This document shows, one piece after another, positions 5,939 to 8,165 of a stretch of DNA of 8,165 nt. Both the position numbers and the translations under genes were made by a program. Every line of letters starts with the position of its first letter. Within the stretch, counting starts at the first letter, position 1. The notes beneath the pieces were generated by a model. That model did not search any database and was not told the origin of the DNA. It saw nothing but the letters and a program-made list of their open reading frames with translations. Source of the DNA: Actinomycetota bacterium (GTDB lineage: Bacteria; Actinomycetota; Actinomycetes; S36-B12); contig WLHM01000048.1 of NCBI GenBank assembly GCA_009702725.1, positions 1 through 8,165 on the forward strand. The letters are read 5' to 3'.

Positions 5939-6422
5939 AGTAGAAGGCGATCTTTGAGCCCGCGCTGGTAAAACCTGAGTGGATTGATTCACCGGAAACC
6001 CCCGCGTACTTTCCGGTACCACCGGTAATGGCAAAAGTTTGGGATTCACTCGGTGGCACGCCGGGTGTCGCGACGATTAAGGATTTAGCGTAAATCACAC
6101 CGCCCGGCGCGTTTATAGTCAAACTTACATCTCGATTTTCTTGGCCCCCGGGTAACCCAGCGCGCACTGTGATCTGGCTGGTCGTGTAAAAACCGATCGC
6201 GGACCCGGAGGGCTTACGCGACAGATCGCCGGTTGAGATTGATATATCGCCGACACCTGATCCGGTTGATCCAAGGTCAATTACGGTGCGAGTTGGCGAA
6301 CCGAGGTACCAAATTAGATCGGCTTTAGCGGCGGCGGCTCCCGGCGCAAAAACCAATCCGAGAGCTGCGATGGAGATAACGCAACTAGCGACACGGCGAG
6401 AATTAGAACCAAGAATTTTCAT
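5931..6422 (-). CDS. Secreted allene-oxide-cyclase/dirigent-like barrel protein
   Basis: A 163-residue precursor with a Sec signal peptide: basic start MKILGSNSRR, hydrophobic core of about residues 11-27, then PGAAAAKA with likely cleavage near residues 31-33. The single Cys (residue 14) sits inside the hydrophobic core, so it is not a lipoprotein site. The mature part is strand-rich and contains FAITGGTGKYAGVSGES (130-146), the hallmark hairpin of the allene oxide cyclase/dirigent barrel superfamily, ending KIAFYFN. About 130 mature residues suit one eight-stranded barrel. Bacterial members are secreted proteins of unknown role, so no enzyme activity is claimed. It lies 22 bases after the membrane-protein gene but has its own -10 at leaderless spacing. 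Its 3' end overlaps the glucokinase gene by 8 bases. Confidence 0.85.
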   Translation of the reverse strand: MKILGSNSRRVASCVISIAALGLVFAPGAAAAKADLIWYLGSPTRTVIDLGSTGSGVGDISISTGDLSRKPSGSAIGFYTTSQITVRAGLPGGQENRDVSLTINAPGGVIYAKSLIVATPGVPPSESQTFAITGGTGKYAGVSGESIHSGFTSAGSKIAFYFN

Positions 6423-6434
6423 ACTCTGAGTCTA
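6423..6434 (-). promoter_or_regulatory. Putative leaderless promoter (-10 TAGACT) of the secreted barrel gene
   Basis: On the minus strand TAGACT (6434 to 6429) is followed by 6 bases (CAGAGT) and then the ATG at 6422. This places the transcription start on the start codon itself. There is no Shine-Dalgarno sequence. The spacing is identical to that before the glucokinase gene. No -35 is evident. Confidence 0.5.
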
Positions 6435-6444
6435 ACGAGGCGGG

Positions 6445-6858
6445 CTAGACGACGGCGCCGTCATCTCGCTCGCCATCGCTGACTTCACGCTCGCGCTTGC
6501 GGGCGACAAGGGTGATAAAGCCGGCGATCGAGGCAACGAGCGCCAGCGTGGTCAAGAAACTCCCGAGCTCCAGGACGTAAACGAGTACCAGGAAGATTGG
6601 GCCACCGATGGCCCCCGCCCAAGCGAATCTGCCGATGGTGTCAGGCATTGGGATCGGCGGTGGCTCGGGCGGTTCGAAGCTACCTTCGGAGAGCAGTTCT
6701 TCAATAAACGGGTCTATTTCTTCGGGCGCTATTTGCCTATTGAGGTCGCCAATTTCCATGCGCATGTCGCCGGATAGATCTGCGACGATGGCCGCCCAGG
6801 CATCATCTTGATCTGGATCATTTTGCTCAGGTGATTGTTCAGGAGGTGGGGATGTCAT
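6445..6858 (-). CDS. Small actinobacterial membrane protein with DDGAVV C-terminus
   Basis: A 137-residue integral membrane protein of unknown function. It has a long acidic, Pro-rich cytoplasmic N-terminal part (residues 1-75, including DDAWAAIVADL at 18-28 and FEPPEPPPIPMPD at 61-73), two hydrophobic segments (about 78-97 and 100-119) forming a helical hairpin, and a short charged tail ending DGERDDGAVV. The PPEPPP-x-P-x-PD stretch, the WAG-x-x-GGP-x-x-L start of the first membrane segment and the DDGAVV end are a conserved set in actinobacterial proteins that usually sit beside this hydrolase or acyltransferase. The start shares one base with the hydrolase stop (TGATG), so translation is coupled, and no good ribosome site is seen. 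Both ends of the protein are predicted in the cytoplasm. It might anchor or regulate the lipid enzymes next to it; that is inference from position only. Confidence 0.88.
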   Translation of the reverse strand: MTSPPPEQSPEQNDPDQDDAWAAIVADLSGDMRMEIGDLNRQIAPEEIDPFIEELLSEGSFEPPEPPPIPMPDTIGRFAWAGAIGGPIFLVLVYVLELGSFLTTLALVASIAGFITLVARKREREVSDGERDDGAVV

Positions 6859-7616
6859 CAGCTGGCAATCACGCGTTGGACAAAGTCGATGCTTCCACTT
6901 TCGATGATATCGGCCTCATAATCGATGGTGGCGACATGAAATGAGCGGGTTAGGAGTACGTCAGTCTTATCGGCGGATCGAGTGTTCGCCAAAATCCAGT
7001 CCGTATTGGATGGCTCAACCACATGGTCTTGTTGGCTGTGGAAAACGAGCAAGGGCTGGGTCACTTTGGCAATATCTGCTTTAACAACAGTCCAGAGTTT
7101 GGTCAGTGAATGGGCGGCTTTAAGTGGCAGTCGATCGTAGGCCCCTTCATCGACTCCGGGTTTCGCAATGTCATTTGAGACCCCGGGGAATGACGGGATG
7201 AAGCGGTAGATGAGCGGCAGTAGATGACGGTCGGCTCGCTCTGAGTGCACCGCGGGATTAACTAGCACAATTCCGGAGATCATCGAGCCGTGTTCTTCGG
7301 CGATTCTTAGACTCAACGACCCACCCATTGACAAGCCCATGATGAAGACTTGATCGTGATGGGCTTTGAGCTCGCAGACAGTGCGGTCGGCTTCTGCGTA
7401 CCAGTCCTCCCAAGTGGTGATGTTCATGTCCTGCCAGCGGGTCCCGTGCCCTGGTAGCCGCGGAACTCGCACCGTCCAGCCAGCTGCGGCCAGGGCGCGC
7501 CCCCAAGGGGTAACCGATTTTGGGGATCCGGTGAATCCATGGAGGACACAAATGCCCACCGAATTCGACTCGGCTGCATCGAAAGTAAACGGTTCTGCAT
7601 CGGGCATCAGGGGCAT
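6858..7616 (-). CDS. Alpha/beta-hydrolase, carboxylesterase / monoacylglycerol-lipase type
   Basis: A 252-residue serine hydrolase predicted to cleave short- to medium-chain esters or monoacylglycerols. Visible are the oxyanion motif HGFTGSP (26-32), the actinobacterial signature LPGHGTRWQDM (54-64), the nucleophile elbow G94-L-S96-M-G-G, a helical cap from about 120 to 180, the acid D197 in HSQQDHVV, and H227 in SFHVAT, giving a complete S96-D197-H227 triad. This layout matches the Est30/bacterial MGL group. No signal peptide is present, so it acts in the cytoplasm. I start at the ATG at 7616 (MPLMPDAEPF), because homologues begin with this block. A TTG at 7661 would add 15 residues, but it has no ribosome site and runs into that of the opposite gene. 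A second ATG at 7607 is also possible. It is divergent from the PlsC gene across 54 bases. Confidence 0.92.
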   Translation of the reverse strand: MPLMPDAEPFTFDAAESNSVGICVLHGFTGSPKSVTPWGRALAAAGWTVRVPRLPGHGTRWQDMNITTWEDWYAEADRTVCELKAHHDQVFIMGLSMGGSLSLRIAEEHGSMISGIVLVNPAVHSERADRHLLPLIYRFIPSFPGVSNDIAKPGVDEGAYDRLPLKAAHSLTKLWTVVKADIAKVTQPLLVFHSQQDHVVEPSNTDWILANTRSADKTDVLLTRSFHVATIDYEADIIESGSIDFVQRVIAS

Positions 7617-7659
7617 AGCCGCTAGTCTGCCACCACGGAGCTGGAATATTCGCGCGGCC

Positions 7660-7665
7660 AAGGAG
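7660..7665 (+). promoter_or_regulatory. Ribosome binding site AAGGAG of the acyltransferase gene
   Basis: AAGGAG ends 5 bases before the GTG at 7671. This decides the GTG start and, by using the same bases, argues against the extended TTG start of the opposite hydrolase. Confidence 0.85.
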
Positions 7666-7670
7666 ATCAG

Positions 7671-8165
7671 GTGCTCTACTGGGTACTCAAGAATATAGTG
7701 ATCGGCCCTTGGCTGCGCGTCCTATTTCGCCCCTGGGTTGAAGGCCGGGAAAACCTTCCCGATCGCGGTGCTGCGATGCTCGCCAGTAATCACCTGTCAT
7801 TTTCGGATTCCTTCTTCTTGGCCGTTGTGCTAAACCGCCCCCTTACCTACCTTGCGAAAAGTGACTACTTCACGGGTCGAGGGATCAAGGGCTATTTCAC
7901 GAAACTTTTCTTCAACGGCGTTGGGCAGGTGCCGGTTGACCGCTCCGGCGGGCGTAGTGCCGAAGCGGTAGTCCTAACCGCAACCCGGCTACTTGGTGAC
8001 GGAGCACTGCTCGGTATTTACCCTGAAGGCACCCGCTCACCTAATGGCACCCTGTATCGCGGACGCACCGGAGCGGCGCGAATGGCACTTGAAGCCAAAG
8101 TACCTATCGTTCCCGTCGCAATGATCAACACCTATGAGATTCAACCGCCCGGAGTAATTAAACCG
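7671..8165 (+). CDS. 1-acyl-sn-glycerol-3-phosphate acyltransferase family (PlsC), 3' end cut by window edge
   Basis: Transfers an acyl chain from acyl-CoA or acyl-ACP to a glycerol-phosphate lipid at the inner membrane face. The first 165 residues are visible, read by hand from the GTG at 7671. They contain a hydrophobic N-terminal helix (YWVLKNIVIGPWLRVLF), then the four acyltransferase blocks: SNHLSFSD (HX4D, block I), a VPVDRSGG block (II), YPEGTRSPNG (III) and VPIVPVAM (IV). The last residues, PPGVIKP, lie just past block IV, so some 60-90 residues are probably missing. A good AAGGAG site precedes the start. It is divergent from the hydrolase. Rv2182c of M. tuberculosis, in the same cluster, is the likely counterpart. 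Positional specificity (sn-1 or sn-2) cannot be read here. It would draw on acyl groups of the kind the FadD-like enzyme activates. Confidence 0.94.
   Translation, partial: MLYWVLKNIVIGPWLRVLFRPWVEGRENLPDRGAAMLASNHLSFSDSFFLAVVLNRPLTYLAKSDYFTGRGIKGYFTKLFFNGVGQVPVDRSGGRSAEAVVLTATRLLGDGALLGIYPEGTRSPNGTLYRGRTGAARMALEAKVPIVPVAMINTYEIQPPGVIKP

Noticed and set aside
6013..6027. CCGGT/ACCGG inverted repeat as a terminator for the glucokinase
   Set aside because: It encodes the conserved GGTGKY hairpin of the barrel protein and has no T-run.
6366..6422. Lipoprotein signal for the secreted barrel protein because of Cys14
   Set aside because: The Cys is at the start of the hydrophobic core and not at its end, and no lipobox pattern surrounds it. 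An Ala-rich type I cleavage site is present instead.
6451..6462. Perfect 12-base palindrome GACGGCGCCGTC as an operator
   Set aside because: It is explained by the codons of the conserved DGAVV end of the membrane protein, and a loopless palindrome in G+C-rich code is common.
7617..7661. Extended TTG start for the hydrolase (15 extra residues)
   Set aside because: There is no ribosome site upstream, homologues start at the MP-x-MP-x-AEPF block, and the extension runs into the ribosome site of the opposite gene.

Overview
The window reads as chromosomal DNA from an actinobacterium (Actinomycetota). The base composition looks intermediate, roughly the mid-fifties in percent G+C by eye, which is lower than Streptomyces or Mycobacterium. 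The main evidence is the gene set: a FadD15-type acyl-CoA synthetase, a TB16.3/Rv2185c-like START-domain protein, an ArsA-like ATPase, a ROK glucokinase, a GTRWQDM-type carboxylesterase, a small membrane protein ending in DDGAVV and a PlsC acyltransferase. From family knowledge, these genes sit together in many actinobacteria (compare Rv2182c-Rv2187 of M. tuberculosis and the glkA region of Streptomyces). Tight packing, ATGA/TGATG overlaps and almost no intergenic DNA suggest a compact genome. I see no RNA genes, mobile elements, CRISPR arrays or clear intrinsic terminators, and no gene-free stretch longer than 300 bases.

Layout: (1) 1-1699, minus strand: fadD-type long-chain acyl-CoA synthetase, running off the left edge. 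(2) 1700-1846: divergent promoter region. (3) 1847-5938, plus strand: a run of six genes, namely SRPBCC protein 1, metallophosphoesterase, SRPBCC protein 2 (TB16.3-like), ArsA-like ATPase, a small His/Cys protein and ROK glucokinase. Most junctions overlap; the glucokinase also appears to have its own leaderless promoter. (4) 5931-7616, minus strand: alpha/beta-hydrolase, then a two-TM membrane protein coupled by TGATG, then a secreted barrel-type protein with a probable leaderless promoter, whose 3' end overlaps the glucokinase 3' end by 8 bases. (5) 7671-8165, plus strand: PlsC acyltransferase, running off the right edge and divergent from the hydrolase.

Functionally, most of the genes point to acyl-lipid handling at the membrane: fatty-acid activation (FadD), acyl transfer to a glycerol-phosphate backbone (PlsC), ester hydrolysis, and two START-fold proteins that could bind hydrophobic ligands. 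One of these START genes overlaps the gene of a Get3/ArsA-family ATPase. The glucokinase supplies glucose 6-phosphate and is probably a co-located housekeeping gene. The most interesting unexplained unit is the SRPBCC-phosphoesterase-SRPBCC-ArsA-small protein block. It is conserved in actinobacteria but, to my knowledge, has no established mechanism.
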